DNA of 64,000 nt from Inquilinus sp. Marseille-Q2685 (GCF_916619195.1 NZ_CAKAKL010000001.1:124001-188000); one strand, 5' to 3'. Shown: positions 37,011-48,998, numbered from the stretch's first letter. Numbers and translations: made by a program. Notes: a model not told the origin generated them from the sequence alone.

Positions 37011-38054
37011 TCAGGATTTCAGGCGGGTCCAGACCCGGTCGCGCAACTCGACCGCAGCGGGGGAGCAGTTCTGGGCGGGCCGCAGCCGGCCGGCATAGTC
37101 CGGCGGCATGTTGATCGCCGGGTCCTCGCTCAGGGCCTTGTCCATGAAAGCCTCGGAGCCCTTGATCGCGTTCATGTAGGTGGTGAAGTTGCTGGCGGCG
37201 CCGATGTTCTCCGGCTTCAGCATCCAGGCGATGAAGGTCTTCGCGTTCTCCGGGTTCTTCGCGTCCTTCGGCACCACCAGGTTGTCGGCCCAGAGGTTCA
37301 GCCCCTCCTTCGGATAGACGAAGACCGCGCTCGGCCGCTGCAGCTTGGTGCGGTGCGCGGCGCCGTTCCACTGCATGTGGGCCACGACCTCGCCGGCGGC
37401 CATGCGGTCGACCGAGCCGTCGGAGTTGTAGAGCGAGACGGCCGGCTTCTGCGCCTCCAGCAGCTTGAAGATCCTGCCGGCGTCCTCGCTGCTCTCGGTG
37501 CAGCGGTCGATGCCGAGATAGAAGGCGGCGGCGGTGAACACCTCGACCGAGTCGTTCATCATCGCCAGGCTGCCCTTGAACGGGCCGTCCGGGTTGAAGA
37601 TCGACCACCAGCTGTCGTCGACCGGGCCCTGCACCTTGGCGCTGTCGTAGGTGAACCCGGTGGTGCCCCACATGTAGGGGGCGGAGTATGTCCGCTCCGG
37701 GTCGTACCAGGGCTTGTCGTGCGGAGCCATCACGGCGCCGAAGCCGGGCATGGCTGCGGCGTCGATCTCCTGCAGCAGGCCCTGCTTGACCATGATGTCG
37801 ACCATGTAGTCGGACGGCACCACCACGTCGTAGCTGGCACCGCCGGCCTGCATCTTGGCCAGCAGGGTCTCGTTCGAATCATAGACGTCGAGCGTGACCT
37901 TGATCCCGGTCTCGGCCTCGAACTTCTTCAAGAGGTCGGGCGGGGTATAGTTGGTCCAGTTGAACAGGAACAGGTCGCCGGCCGCCCAGGCGGCGGGGGC
38001 GGTCAGCAGGGCCGCGGCGAAGGCGGCGGCCAGGCAGATGCGTCGGTTCCGAAT
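37011..38054 (-). CDS. Polyamine ABC transporter substrate-binding protein, tandem copy 1, apparent AUU start
   Basis: A periplasmic binding protein of about 347 residues: GDLFLFNWTNYTPPDLL, YDVVVPSDYMVDIM, YMWGTTGFTYD, HMQWNGAAH. The signal peptide (RNRRICLAAAFAAALL...AAWA) is encoded, but no ATG, GTG or TTG precedes it in frame: five codons upstream of ATT 38054 stands the TAA of the permease gene. A GGGAGG SD lies six bases before that ATT, so AUU is the best start. TTG 37931 would remove the whole export signal. Either AUU is used, as in infC, or the ATG was lost by mutation. The spacing from the upstream gene is 15 bp. Confidence 0.8.
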   Translation of the reverse strand: MRNRRICLAAAFAAALLTAPAAWAAGDLFLFNWTNYTPPDLLKKFEAETGIKVTLDVYDSNETLLAKMQAGGASYDVVVPSDYMVDIMVKQGLLQEIDAAAMPGFGAVMAPHDKPWYDPERTYSAPYMWGTTGFTYDSAKVQGPVDDSWWSIFNPDGPFKGSLAMMNDSVEVFTAAAFYLGIDRCTESSEDAGRIFKLLEAQKPAVSLYNSDGSVDRMAAGEVVAHMQWNGAAHRTKLQRPSAVFVYPKEGLNLWADNLVVPKDAKNPENAKTFIAWMLKPENIGAASNFTTYMNAIKGSEAFMDKALSEDPAINMPPDYAGRLRPAQNCSPAAVELRDRVWTRLKS

Positions 38055-38069
38055 TTCGGGCCTCCCTGG

Positions 38070-38852
38070 TTAGCTCCGCGCCCGTCCGACCACCCAGGAC
38101 AGGGCGACGAAGACGATCGAGATCAGCAGCATCAGCGCGGAGATGGCGTTGACCTCCGGCGTCACGCCGATGCGGATCATGCCGTAGATGTAGATCGGCA
38201 GGGTGGTCGCCCCGGCGCCGGAGACGAAGAAGGTGATGACGAAGTCGTCGAGCGAGATGATGAAGGCCAGCATCAGCCCCGACAGGATGCCGGGCCACAG
38301 CAGCGGCAGCGTCACCCGGCGGAAGGCCCGCCAGGGCGTGGCGTAGAGGTCGGCCGCGGCCTCGCCCAGGCTGGCGTCCATCCCCTCGAGCCGTGCCCGG
38401 ATCGGCAGGTAGGCGAAGGGGATGCAGAACACGATATGGGCCAGGATGATGGTGAACAGGCCCAGCGGCAGGGCGATGGCGGTGAAGAACAGCAGCGTCG
38501 CCACCGCCGTCACCACCTCCGGCACCACCAGCGGCAGGGCGATCAGGGCGCTGACCGCGGCCTGGCCGCGGAAGCGCCGCCGGGCCATGCCGATCGCGGC
38601 CGGGATCGCCATGACGGTGGCGGCGACGGACGACACCAGGGCGACGATCAGCGAGTTCTGCGCCGCCCGCAGGATGTCCGGGTTGTTCAGCACCACGCCG
38701 AACCAGCGCATGCTGAAGCCGCCCCAGATCGTCGCCGTGCTGCCGGCGTTGAAGGCCAGCACCAGCAGGACGACGATCGGGATGTAGAGATAGGCGAAGA
38801 ACGCCCAGGCGGCGGCGCGGACACCGGGGAAGCGGCGGAGGTTAGCCCGCAT
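38070..38852 (-). CDS. potI: Polyamine ABC transporter permease (PotI-like), second operon
   Basis: Inner-membrane permease of 260 residues beginning MRANLRRFPGVRAAAWAFF, with about six hydrophobic segments and the coupling loop LGEAAADLYATPWRAFRRVTLPLLWPG. ATG 38852 and its GGAG SD lie inside the outer stem of the structured repeat (38844-39111), which separates this gene from the preceding permease. It pairs with the PotH-like subunit encoded at 39117. Confidence 0.9.
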   Translation of the reverse strand: MRANLRRFPGVRAAAWAFFAYLYIPIVVLLVLAFNAGSTATIWGGFSMRWFGVVLNNPDILRAAQNSLIVALVSSVAATVMAIPAAIGMARRRFRGQAAVSALIALPLVVPEVVTAVATLLFFTAIALPLGLFTIILAHIVFCIPFAYLPIRARLEGMDASLGEAAADLYATPWRAFRRVTLPLLWPGILSGLMLAFIISLDDFVITFFVSGAGATTLPIYIYGMIRIGVTPEVNAISALMLLISIVFVALSWVVGRARS

Positions 38853-39111
38853 TTCCGGCACTCCCTGTGCCCTGCGTCGCCTTGCGGTGAGTCGAATGAG
38901 GGCGCGGGCCGCGAAGAGCGTATCGGGCCATACGGTCGAGCGGCCCGCGCCCGCAGGCGGCCGCCGCAAGGCGACCCTCCGGGCCGGTTGAACATGCCGA
39001 CATGGTGCGTCGAACGGCTTGCGCGATGCGCTGCATCGCGCTGCGCCGCCCTCCTGCCCTGTCGGCATGTTGAACCGGCGCAGGGCACAGGGAATGCCGG
39101 AAATGCGGGCT
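38844..39111. repeat. Structured intergenic element, copy A (268 bp)
   Basis: The element is bounded by 33-nt inverted termini (38844-38876 and 39079-39111, one mismatch). Inside are a double hairpin (38877-38887 with 38964-38974, and 38900-38912 with 38940-38952, both perfect) and a long hairpin (38984-39002 with 39060-39078). A second copy is at 44551-44819. The two share conserved loops but differ in stem sequence, with compensating changes. It fills the whole gap between the PotH- and PotI-like genes. No protein-coding capacity is credible. Confidence 0.85.
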
Positions 39112-39116
39112 TTCGC

Positions 39117-40010
39117 TCATTTCGCCACCTGCGGCGCGCCGCGGAAGCGGATCAGGTACAGCATCATCGCCAGCAGCACCACGGCCAGCAGGGCGAAGGA
39201 CAGGGCGGCCCCGAACGGCCAGTTGCGGGACGACCCGAACTGGTTCTGGATCAGGTTGCCGATCATCATCGATTTCGACCCGCCCAAGAGGTCCGGCGTC
39301 ACATAGGCGCCGAGGCAGGGGATGAAGACCAGGATGGCGCCGGCGGCGATTCCCGGCATGGCCAGCGGGATGACGATCCGGCGCAACGCCCGCCACTTGT
39401 CGGCGCCCAGGTCGTAGGCGGCCTCGACCAGCCGGAAATCCAGCTTCTCCAGGCTGGAATAGATCGGCAGCACCATGAAGGGCAGGAAGGAGTAGGTGAG
39501 GCCGATGGCGATCGCCGTCTCGGTGTACATCAGGTTCAGCGACCCGGTGGTCAGTCCCAGCCCCTGCAGCGCCGAATCGAGCAGCCCGCCGGAGCGCAGC
39601 ATCAGGATCCAGGCGTAGTTGCGGACCAGCAGGTTGGTCCAGAACGGGATGGTGACCAGGAAGATCAGCAGGTTGCGCCGGGGCGGCGGCTGCATCGCCA
39701 TGTGCAGCGCGGTCGGGAAGCCGATCAGCACGCACAGCACCGTGGTGAACAGCGACAGCCAGACCGAGCGCAGCAGGATCTGGGCATAGGCCGGGTTCCA
39801 GATCAGGCTGTCGTCGAAGTCGCGCTCGTAGAGGAAGCGGATATAGGCGTCGGTGGAGAAGGTGTTCCACTGCACCCCGCCGAACTGGCCGCGCTCGGCG
39901 ACCGAGACGACCGCCATGATCGCCAGCGGGATGATGAAGAAGACCAGGATGAAGCCGACCGGGACCCCGATCAGGCTCAGGGTCTTCAGCGAGTTGCCGC
40001 GCGCCATCAT
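39117..40010 (-). CDS. potH: Polyamine ABC transporter permease (PotH-like), second operon
   Basis: A 297-residue permease starting MMARGNSLKTLSLIGVPVGF, with about six membrane segments and the coupling loop LVEAAYDLGADKWRALRRIVIPLAMPG. Its start lies four bases after the ATPase stop and is preceded by GAGG. Its stop is six bases from copy A of the structured element. Confidence 0.92.
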   Translation of the reverse strand: MMARGNSLKTLSLIGVPVGFILVFFIIPLAIMAVVSVAERGQFGGVQWNTFSTDAYIRFLYERDFDDSLIWNPAYAQILLRSVWLSLFTTVLCVLIGFPTALHMAMQPPPRRNLLIFLVTIPFWTNLLVRNYAWILMLRSGGLLDSALQGLGLTTGSLNLMYTETAIAIGLTYSFLPFMVLPIYSSLEKLDFRLVEAAYDLGADKWRALRRIVIPLAMPGIAAGAILVFIPCLGAYVTPDLLGGSKSMMIGNLIQNQFGSSRNWPFGAALSFALLAVVLLAMMLYLIRFRGAPQVAK

Positions 40011-40014
40011 GACC

Positions 40015-41043
40015 TCAATCGGCCAGGGCGTGGCCGGCGCCGGCCGGCACGGCGATCCCGACCCGGTCGCCGGGCTGGAAGCTCTGCGGCGCTCCGGTCC
40101 GGTTCTGCAGCCGGGCGGTGACCAGCGCCCCGCCTTCGGCCAGGCGGACATGGTAGGTGGTGTCGGTGCCGACATAGACCACCGTCTCCACCGTCCCGGC
40201 CAGGCTGTCCGGGCCGGGCTCGGCGGACAGCAGGATGCGCTCCGGCCGCACCGCCAGGGTGGCGCCGTCGGCGCAGCCGAGGCGGGCGGCGAGGGGGCCG
40301 TCGAACAGGTTGGTCTCGCCGATGAAATGGGCGACGAAGCGCCGCTCGGGCCGGTCGTAGATGTCGCGCGGGCCGCCGATCTGCAGGATCTCGCCCTGGC
40401 TCATGACCGCGATCCGGTCCGACATGGTCAGCGCCTCCTCCTGGTCGTGGGTGACGAAGATGAAGGTGATGCCGGTCTCGGTCTGCAGCCGCTTCAGCTC
40501 GATCTGCATCTCCTTGCGCAGCTTGAGGTCGAGGGCCGAGAGCGGCTCGTCCAGCAGCAGCACCTGCGGCTCGCTGGCCAGCGCCCGGGCCAGGGCGACG
40601 CGCTGCTGCTGGCCACCCGACAGTTGTGCCGGCTTGCGGTTCTCCATCCCGCCCAGCTTGACCAGGGCGATCATCTCGGCGACGCGGGCGTCGGCCCGGG
40701 CGCGCTCGACGCCCTTCATCTCCAGGCCGAAGCGGATGTTCTCGCGCACCGTCATGTGCGGGAACAGGGCATAGCTCTGGAACACCGTGTTCACCGGCCG
40801 CCTGTGCGGCGGCAATCCCTCGATCGGCTTGCCGTGAAGCAGGATGTGGCCGCTGGTCGGCTCCTCGAATCCGGCGATCATGCGCAGCAGCGTGGTCTTG
40901 CCGCAGCCGGACGGGCCGAGAAGGGTGAAGAATTCGTTGTCCCGGATCTGGACCGATACGCCGTTCAGGGCCCGGACCGCCCCGCTCTGGTCGCTGCCGA
41001 ACACCTTGGTCACGTCGACAACGTCGATTGCCGTCCCTGTCAA
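40015..41043 (-). CDS. potA: Polyamine ABC transporter ATP-binding protein (PotA-like), second operon
   Basis: A 342-residue ATPase and first gene of the second importer operon. Walker [13 protein letters not shown]-loop [14 protein letters not shown], signature [14 protein letters not shown], Walker [12 protein letters not shown] and [10 protein letters not shown] are all present; a TOBE domain ends the protein. TTG 41043 is chosen because a GAGG SD lies five bases upstream and it yields the family start [16 protein letters not shown]. The in-frame extension to 41223 crosses the glnA terminator region and is rejected. Confidence 0.9.
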   Translation of the reverse strand: MTGTAIDVVDVTKVFGSDQSGAVRALNGVSVQIRDNEFFTLLGPSGCGKTTLLRMIAGFEEPTSGHILLHGKPIEGLPPHRRPVNTVFQSYALFPHMTVRENIRFGLEMKGVERARADARVAEMIALVKLGGMENRKPAQLSGGQQQRVALARALASEPQVLLLDEPLSALDLKLRKEMQIELKRLQTETGITFIFVTHDQEEALTMSDRIAVMSQGEILQIGGPRDIYDRPERRFVAHFIGETNLFDGPLAARLGCADGATLAVRPERILLSAEPGPDSLAGTVETVVYVGTDTTYHVRLAEGGALVTARLQNRTGAPQSFQPGDRVGIAVPAGAGHALAD

Positions 41044-41232
41044 GATGGCCTCGTTTCTTGTTCCGGCAGGGCGCGAGGCCTCGGGGGCGGACCGTCGGGG
41101 ACCCCTGGCGGCACCGCGCCTGGCCGGCCGGGATCCGATGGATCTCCCGCTTCCGGCCGCTGCGCTGCTGGTAACGATATCAGCAGGTGCCGCGGGCAAC
41201 CGCAAGCCTATCTCGCCTGCCATTCACGCAAG

Positions 41233-41260
41233 AAAAAACCCCGCCGTCTCCGGCGGGGTT
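41233..41260 (-). terminator. Rho-independent terminator of glnA
   Basis: On the minus strand AACCCCGCCG, loop GAGA, CGGCGGGGTT then TTTT: a perfect 10-bp stem with a T tract, 23 bases past the glnA stop. Confidence 0.93.
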
Positions 41261-41282
41261 CTCTCGGTGGAAACCGGTCCGA

Positions 41283-42695
<1,413 letters not shown>

Positions 42696-42774
42696 GATGC
42701 TTTTTTCCTGTGTTTGAACTGTGTTCGCGTTTCTTGAGAGACGTTCTTGGGCGGCAGGCTCGGACGACCGACGC

Positions 42775-44452
<1,678 letters not shown>

Positions 44453-44550
44453 CGTGCCTTCCCCTGCTGAAGATGTGTCGCGGCGGACTATGCCGTCCCG
44501 AAGGGCCGCGGTCATGCCCGGCAACGCCTCTGTTGGGCGGGAATGCGTCC

Positions 44551-44819
44551 AGCCTGCATCTCTCCCACTCCTTGCGCCCTGCGTCGCCTTGCGGTGAGTC
44601 GAATGAGGGCGCGGGCCGCGAAGAGCGTATAGGGACATACGGTCGAGCGGCCCGCGCCCGCAGGCGGCCGCCGCAAGGCGACCCTTTGGGCCCTCGTCCC
44701 ATGCCCGCAGGGTGCGTCGAACGGCTTGCCCGATGCCACCGCATCGCGCTGCGCCGCTCTCCTGCCCTGCGGGCATGGGACGAGGGCGCAGGGCACAAGG
44801 AGTGGGAGAGATGCAGGCT
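44551..44819. repeat. Structured intergenic element, copy B (269 bp)
   Basis: Same architecture as 38844-39111: 33-nt inverted termini (44551-44583 and 44787-44819, one mismatch), an inner double hairpin in the stretch after 44583 with the 13-bp GGGCGCGGGCCGC stem, and a perfect 22-bp hairpin (44691-44712 with 44765-44786). It lies between the aminotransferase gene and the tRNA-His promoter; the right end is five bases from the -35 hexamer. No target-site duplication is visible. Confidence 0.85.
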
Positions 44820-44824
44820 AACGC

Positions 44825-44853
44825 TTGACGCCGTCGCGGCGATGCCGCATATG
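44825..44853 (+). promoter_or_regulatory. Probable promoter of tRNA-His
   Basis: TTGACG (44825-44830), 17-bp spacer and CATATG (44848-44853) form a near-consensus housekeeping promoter, with the tRNA starting 19 bases later. Confidence 0.65.
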
Positions 44854-44871
44854 AGCCGCCGCAAATGCTGT

Positions 44872-44948
44872 GGCGGCCGTAGCTCAGTTGGTAGAGCCCT
44901 CGGTTGTGGTCCGAGTTGTCGTGGGTTCGAGTCCCATCGGTCGCCCCA
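44872..44948 (+). tRNA. tRNA-His (GTG)
   Basis: A full cloverleaf with anticodon GTG in the loop TTGTGGT. Acceptor G1-G7 (44873-44879) pairs with 44938-44944. The gene encodes the extra G-1 (44872) opposite C73 (44945) and an encoded CCA (44946-44948). This G-1:C73 type is the standard bacterial form and differs from the G-1-less, A73 tRNA-His of many alphaproteobacteria. Confidence 0.96.
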
Positions 44949-45006
44949 TTTCCCTTCCCGCCATCGTCTGATACGCCTGTTCCGACCCGCATCGGAGGAG
45001 GCTGCC

Positions 45007-45792
45007 TTGTACCGACCGAACGCCGCGAAACGGAAGCTGCGGGCGGGCGAGCCCGTCTATGGCTGCTGGCAGGGCATCGGCCATTCGCTGATCTCGGAGC
45101 TGCTGGGCCTCGCCGGCTACGACATCGTGCTCCTCGACCACGAGCACGGGCCGGCCGCGGTCGCCGATGCGGTGCCCAGCCTGCAGGCCCTGGCCGGCAC
45201 CCCGGCCACCGGCATCGTCCGCATGCCCTGGAACGACCCGGTCTACGCCAAGCGCATCCTCGACATCGGGGCCGAGGGCGTGATGGTGCCGCAGGTCAAT
45301 TCGAGGGCCGAGGCGGAGGCCGCCGTCGCCGCCTGCCGCTACCCGCCGGCCGGCATCCGCGGCGTCGCCTACGGCATCGCCCGCGGCGCCGATTTCGGCC
45401 TGGCGCCCGACTACCAGCAGACCATCTCCGACAACCTGCTGATCCTGTGCCAGATCGAGACCCGGCAGGCGGTGGAGGCGATTCCCGACATCGCCGCGGT
45501 CGACGGCGTCGACGGGCTGTTCATCGGCCCCTGGGACCTGTCCGGCAGCCTCGGCAAGCTCGGCCGCTTCGACGATCCGGAGGTGCGCGACACGATTCTC
45601 CGGGCCGAGCGCGCCATCCAGGACAGCGGCAAATGGCTCGGCTCGCTGCCCTCGCTCGGCCGCTCGCCGGCCGAGATGGTGCGGGACGGCTGCAGGATCG
45701 TGATCGGCCCGGCCGAGATCACCCTGCTGCGCGACGCCGCCCGCGCCGACCTCGCCGCCTTCAAGGAGGCGGTCGGAAAGGCGGGCCGGTGA
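45007..45792 (+). CDS. HpcH/HpaI family aldolase
   Basis: A 261-residue class II pyruvate-type aldolase (2-keto-3-deoxy acid or 4-hydroxy-2-oxoheptanedioate group). YDIVLLDHEHGPA, GIVRMPWNDPV, GAEGVMVPQVNS, CQIETRQAVEAI and DGLFIGPWDLSGSLG carry the metal, base and phosphate/carboxylate residues. TTG 45007 is set by a GGAGGAGG SD five bases upstream; longer frames run through the tRNA. The stop overlaps the next start by four bases. Substrate uncertain. Confidence 0.88.
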   Translation: MYRPNAAKRKLRAGEPVYGCWQGIGHSLISELLGLAGYDIVLLDHEHGPAAVADAVPSLQALAGTPATGIVRMPWNDPVYAKRILDIGAEGVMVPQVNSRAEAEAAVAACRYPPAGIRGVAYGIARGADFGLAPDYQQTISDNLLILCQIETRQAVEAIPDIAAVDGVDGLFIGPWDLSGSLGKLGRFDDPEVRDTILRAERAIQDSGKWLGSLPSLGRSPAEMVRDGCRIVIGPAEITLLRDAARADLAAFKEAVGKAGR

Positions 45793-47255
45793 CGCTCTCC
45801 GACCTCGCCCTCCTGACCGCGGCGGAGATGGGGGCGGCCGACAGCCGCACCATCGCCGCCGGCACCCCGGGCATCGTGCTGATGGAGCGGGCGGGGGCGG
45901 CGGTGGCACGGGCGATCCGCGCCCGCTGGTCGCCGCGCCCGGTCGCGGTGCTGTGCGGTCCCGGGAACAATGGTGGCGACGGCTATGTCGTCGCCCGGCT
46001 GCTGGCGGGGCAGGGATGGCCGGTGCGGCTGGTCTCGCTGGTCCCGGTGAAGTCCCTGCGCGGCGACGCGGCCGAGGCGGCTGCCCGATGGCAGGGCAGG
46101 ATGGGGCAGGGCAGGGTCGAGGCCGCCGATCCTGCCGTGCTGGACGGCGCCGGCCTCGTCGTCGACGCGCTGTTCGGCGCCGGGCTGAACCGGGCGCCGG
46201 AGGGCAAGGCCGCGGCGCTGATCGAAGCGGCGGCGCGCTCCGGCCTGCCGGTGGTCGCGGTCGACGTGCCCAGCGGACTGTTCGGCGATGACGGCTCCGC
46301 CCCCGGGCCGGTGGCGCCGGCGGCGCTGACCGTCACCTTCTTCCGCCGCAAGCCCGGCCACCTGCTGCTGCCCGGCCGCACCCTCTGCGGCGAGACCCGC
46401 GTCGCCGACATCGACATCGAGCCGTCGGTGCTGGAGGCGATCGGCCCGACGATCCACGAGAACGGCCCGGCGCTGTGGCGCGCCGCCCTGCCGCAAGCCG
46501 CGGCGGCACAGCACAAATACGACCGCGGCCATCCGCTGATCCTCGCCGGCGGCACCCTGACCGGCGCGGCCCGGCTGGCGGCGCGCGCGGCCCGGCGGGT
46601 CGGCGCCGGCCTGCTGACCGTGGTCGCGCCGGAGGCGGCGCTGCCGGCCTTCCGCGCCGACTGGCCGGGCGCCATGGCGCTGCCGATGGAGCGCTGGGAC
46701 GGGCTGCTGGCCGACCGGCGCCTCGGCCCGGTGCTGATCGGCCCCGGCGGCGGGGCCGGGCCGGCGCTGCGCCAGGCGGTGGCGGCGGTGCGCGGCGCCG
46801 GCAAGTCGCTGGTGCTCGATGCCGACGGCCTCGCCAGCTATGCCGGCGAGCCGCAGGCGCTGGCCGGGACGCTGGACGACGACTGCGTGCTGACCCCGCA
46901 TCAGGGCGAATTCGACCGGCTGTTCGGCAAGGAGGACGCCCCGCGCCTGGCCCGGGCCCGCCGGGCCGCGGCGGCGGTCGGCGCCGTGGTGGTGCTGAAG
47001 GGGGCGGACACCATCATCGCCGCGCCGGACGGTCGGGCGGCGATCAACGCCAACGCCCCGGCGACGCTCGCCACCGGCGGCACCGGCGACGTCCTAGCCG
47101 GCATGGTGCTGGGGCTGAAGGCGCAGGGCATGGCGGGATTCGAGGCCGCCTGCGCCGCCGTGTGGCTGCACGGCGCCGCGGCGCAGCGCGTCGGCGCCGG
47201 GCTGATCGCCGAGGACGTGGTCGACGCTCTGCCGGCCGTCCTGGACCGGCTGTAG
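45789..47255 (+). CDS. nnr: Bifunctional NAD(P)H-hydrate epimerase / ADP-dependent NAD(P)H-hydrate dehydratase
   Basis: Repairs hydrated NADH/NADPH. The 488-residue product joins a YjeF_N epimerase domain (residues about 15-220; VLCGPGNNGGDGYVVARLL, VDVPSGLFGD) to a YjeF_C ribokinase-like dehydratase (about 235-480; LILAGGTLTGAARLA, VLDADGLASY, TPHQGEFDRLFG, NAPATLATGGTGDVLAG). GTG 45789 overlaps the aldolase stop (GTGA), suggesting coupling. Cytoplasmic housekeeping enzyme. Confidence 0.95.
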   Translation: MTLSDLALLTAAEMGAADSRTIAAGTPGIVLMERAGAAVARAIRARWSPRPVAVLCGPGNNGGDGYVVARLLAGQGWPVRLVSLVPVKSLRGDAAEAAARWQGRMGQGRVEAADPAVLDGAGLVVDALFGAGLNRAPEGKAAALIEAAARSGLPVVAVDVPSGLFGDDGSAPGPVAPAALTVTFFRRKPGHLLLPGRTLCGETRVADIDIEPSVLEAIGPTIHENGPALWRAALPQAAAAQHKYDRGHPLILAGGTLTGAARLAARAARRVGAGLLTVVAPEAALPAFRADWPGAMALPMERWDGLLADRRLGPVLIGPGGGAGPALRQAVAAVRGAGKSLVLDADGLASYAGEPQALAGTLDDDCVLTPHQGEFDRLFGKEDAPRLARARRAAAAVGAVVVLKGADTIIAAPDGRAAINANAPATLATGGTGDVLAGMVLGLKAQGMAGFEAACAAVWLHGAAAQRVGAGLIAEDVVDALPAVLDRL

Positions 47256-47390
47256 CCGTTCCGGGCGCCAGCGTTTTGCCTGTCGCCCGCAAAAACCCTG
47301 TGCTATAGACCGGCGCTTCGCAGGGCCGACTCCCTTCGTTGCCCGCCTTTTTGTGCGCGTTTTCGGGGGCGGGCAGGGCTGGGGGTCTTC

Positions 47391-47475
47391 GCGGGCGTGG
47401 CGGAATTGGTAGACGCACTGGATTTAGGTTCCAGCGGCGAAAGCCGTGGGGGTTCAAATCCCTCCGCCCGCACCA
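47391..47475 (+). tRNA. tRNA-Leu (TAG)
   Basis: An 85-nt class II tRNA with long variable arm. Acceptor GCGGGCG (47391-47397) pairs with CGCCCGC (47465-47471); anticodon TAG lies in the loop TTTAGGT; CCA is encoded at 47473-47475. Confidence 0.97.
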
Positions 47476-47537
47476 TTGAACATCTCGACAGGGCACAGCA
47501 CGACCGACCTGTCACATCGACGGATTCCTGAAGACCG

Positions 47538-48998
47538 ATGCAAGTGATCGAAACCAGCACCGAGGGTCTGCGGCACGAGTTCAAGATCGTCGTGCCGGCG
47601 GCCGACATCGAACAGCGCGTCCAGACGGAGCTCGTCAAGCTCGCGGGCCGGGTCAAGCTCCCGGGCTTCCGCCCCGGCAAGGTGCCGGTGTCGCTGATGA
47701 AGCAGCGCTACGGCAAGTCGGTCATGGGCGAGGTCCTGGAAGGGGCCGTCGACGAAGGCACCCGCCAGGCGCTGGAGGAGCGCAACCTGCGCCCGGCCCT
47801 GCGCCCGAAGGTCGAGGTGACCAGCTTCGACGAGGGCAAGGACCTGGAGTACAAGGTCGATGTCGAGGTGCTGCCCGAGATCACCGCGCCGGCCTTCGAC
47901 AGCGTCGAGATCGACCGTCCCGTCGCCGAGGTGACCGAGGAGCAGATCTCCGCCGGCCTGCAGCGCATCGCCGAGACCCGCCGCAAGTTCGAGCCGGTGG
48001 CCGAGGAGCGCGGCGTGGAGACCGGTGACGTCGCCGTCATCGATTTCGAGGGCAGCCTCGACGGGCAGGCCCCGAGCGAGGAGATGTCGGGCAAGGACTT
48101 CCGCCTGGAGATCGGCTCGAACCGCTTCATCCCGGGATTCGAGGACCAGTTGGTCGGCAAGAAGGCCGGCGAGCACGTCACCGTCTCGCTGAGCTTCCCC
48201 GAGGAGTATCCGAGCCCCGAGCACGCCGGCAAGCCGGCGAAGTTCGAGGTCGACGTCAAGTCGATCGAGAAGGGCGTGGTGCCCGAGGTGAACGAGGACT
48301 TCGCCAAGGAGCTGGGCTTCGAGGACCTCGAGGGCCTGCGCAACGCGGTCAAGAGCCAGACCGAGCAGGAGTTCGGCCGCGTGTCGCGCCTGCGCGCCAA
48401 GCGCAAGCTGCTCGACAAGCTGGCCGAGCTGGTCGACTTCGCCGTGCCGCAGGGCATGGTCGACCTCGAGTTCGACCAGATCTGGAAGCAGGTGCAGCAG
48501 TCGCTCGAGACCGGCGGCGACGACAATCCGGACAAGAACAAGCCGGAGGACGAGCTGAAGGCCGAGTACCGCGCCATCGCCGAGCGCCGCGTCCGCCTGG
48601 GCCTGCTGTTCGCCGAGATCGGCCGCGCCGAGAACGTCGAGGTGACGCAGGAGGAGCTGAATCGCGCCCTGATCGCCGAGGCCCGCCGCTATCCGGGCCA
48701 GGAGCAGCAGGTCGTCGACTTCTTCCGCAAGAACCCGCAGGCGATCGAGAATCTGCGCGCGCCGCTGTTCGAGGAGAAGGTCGTCGACGTCATCCTCGGC
48801 AAGATCAAGGTCAACGACACCTCGGTGACGCCGGAGGAGCTGGCGCGCGACCCGGACGAGGATGAGGCGGTCGAGGCCAAGCCGGCCGACGCCAAGCCCT
48901 CCAAGGGCAAGACGGCCAAGTCCAAGGCCGCCGCCGAGACCGAAGGCGCCGACGCGAAGGCCGCCGACACCGACGCCGATACCGGCACCGGCGCCTGA
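47538..48998 (+). CDS. tig: Trigger factor
   Basis: Ribosome-bound chaperone and prolyl isomerase, 486 residues. The ribosome-docking signature is in GFRPGKVPVSLMKQRYG; the FKBP-like domain shows GDVAVIDFEGSLDGQ and ENRFIPGFEDQLVGKKAGE-type sequence; helical arms follow. The C terminus ends in a 50-residue Lys/Ala/Asp-rich tail with no obvious function. First gene of the tig-clpP-clpX-lon cluster; a tRNA-Leu precedes it by 62 bp. Confidence 0.97.
   Translation: MQVIETSTEGLRHEFKIVVPAADIEQRVQTELVKLAGRVKLPGFRPGKVPVSLMKQRYGKSVMGEVLEGAVDEGTRQALEERNLRPALRPKVEVTSFDEGKDLEYKVDVEVLPEITAPAFDSVEIDRPVAEVTEEQISAGLQRIAETRRKFEPVAEERGVETGDVAVIDFEGSLDGQAPSEEMSGKDFRLEIGSNRFIPGFEDQLVGKKAGEHVTVSLSFPEEYPSPEHAGKPAKFEVDVKSIEKGVVPEVNEDFAKELGFEDLEGLRNAVKSQTEQEFGRVSRLRAKRKLLDKLAELVDFAVPQGMVDLEFDQIWKQVQQSLETGGDDNPDKNKPEDELKAEYRAIAERRVRLGLLFAEIGRAENVEVTQEELNRALIAEARRYPGQEQQVVDFFRKNPQAIENLRAPLFEEKVVDVILGKIKVNDTSVTPEELARDPDEDEAVEAKPADAKPSKGKTAKSKAAAETEGADAKAADTDADTGTGA

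Noticed and set aside
38844-39111. Treating the structured element as a classic MITE
   Set aside because: No target-site duplication is visible at either copy, and the termini vary between copies in a paired manner, unlike fixed transposase recognition ends. Not excluded, but not supported.
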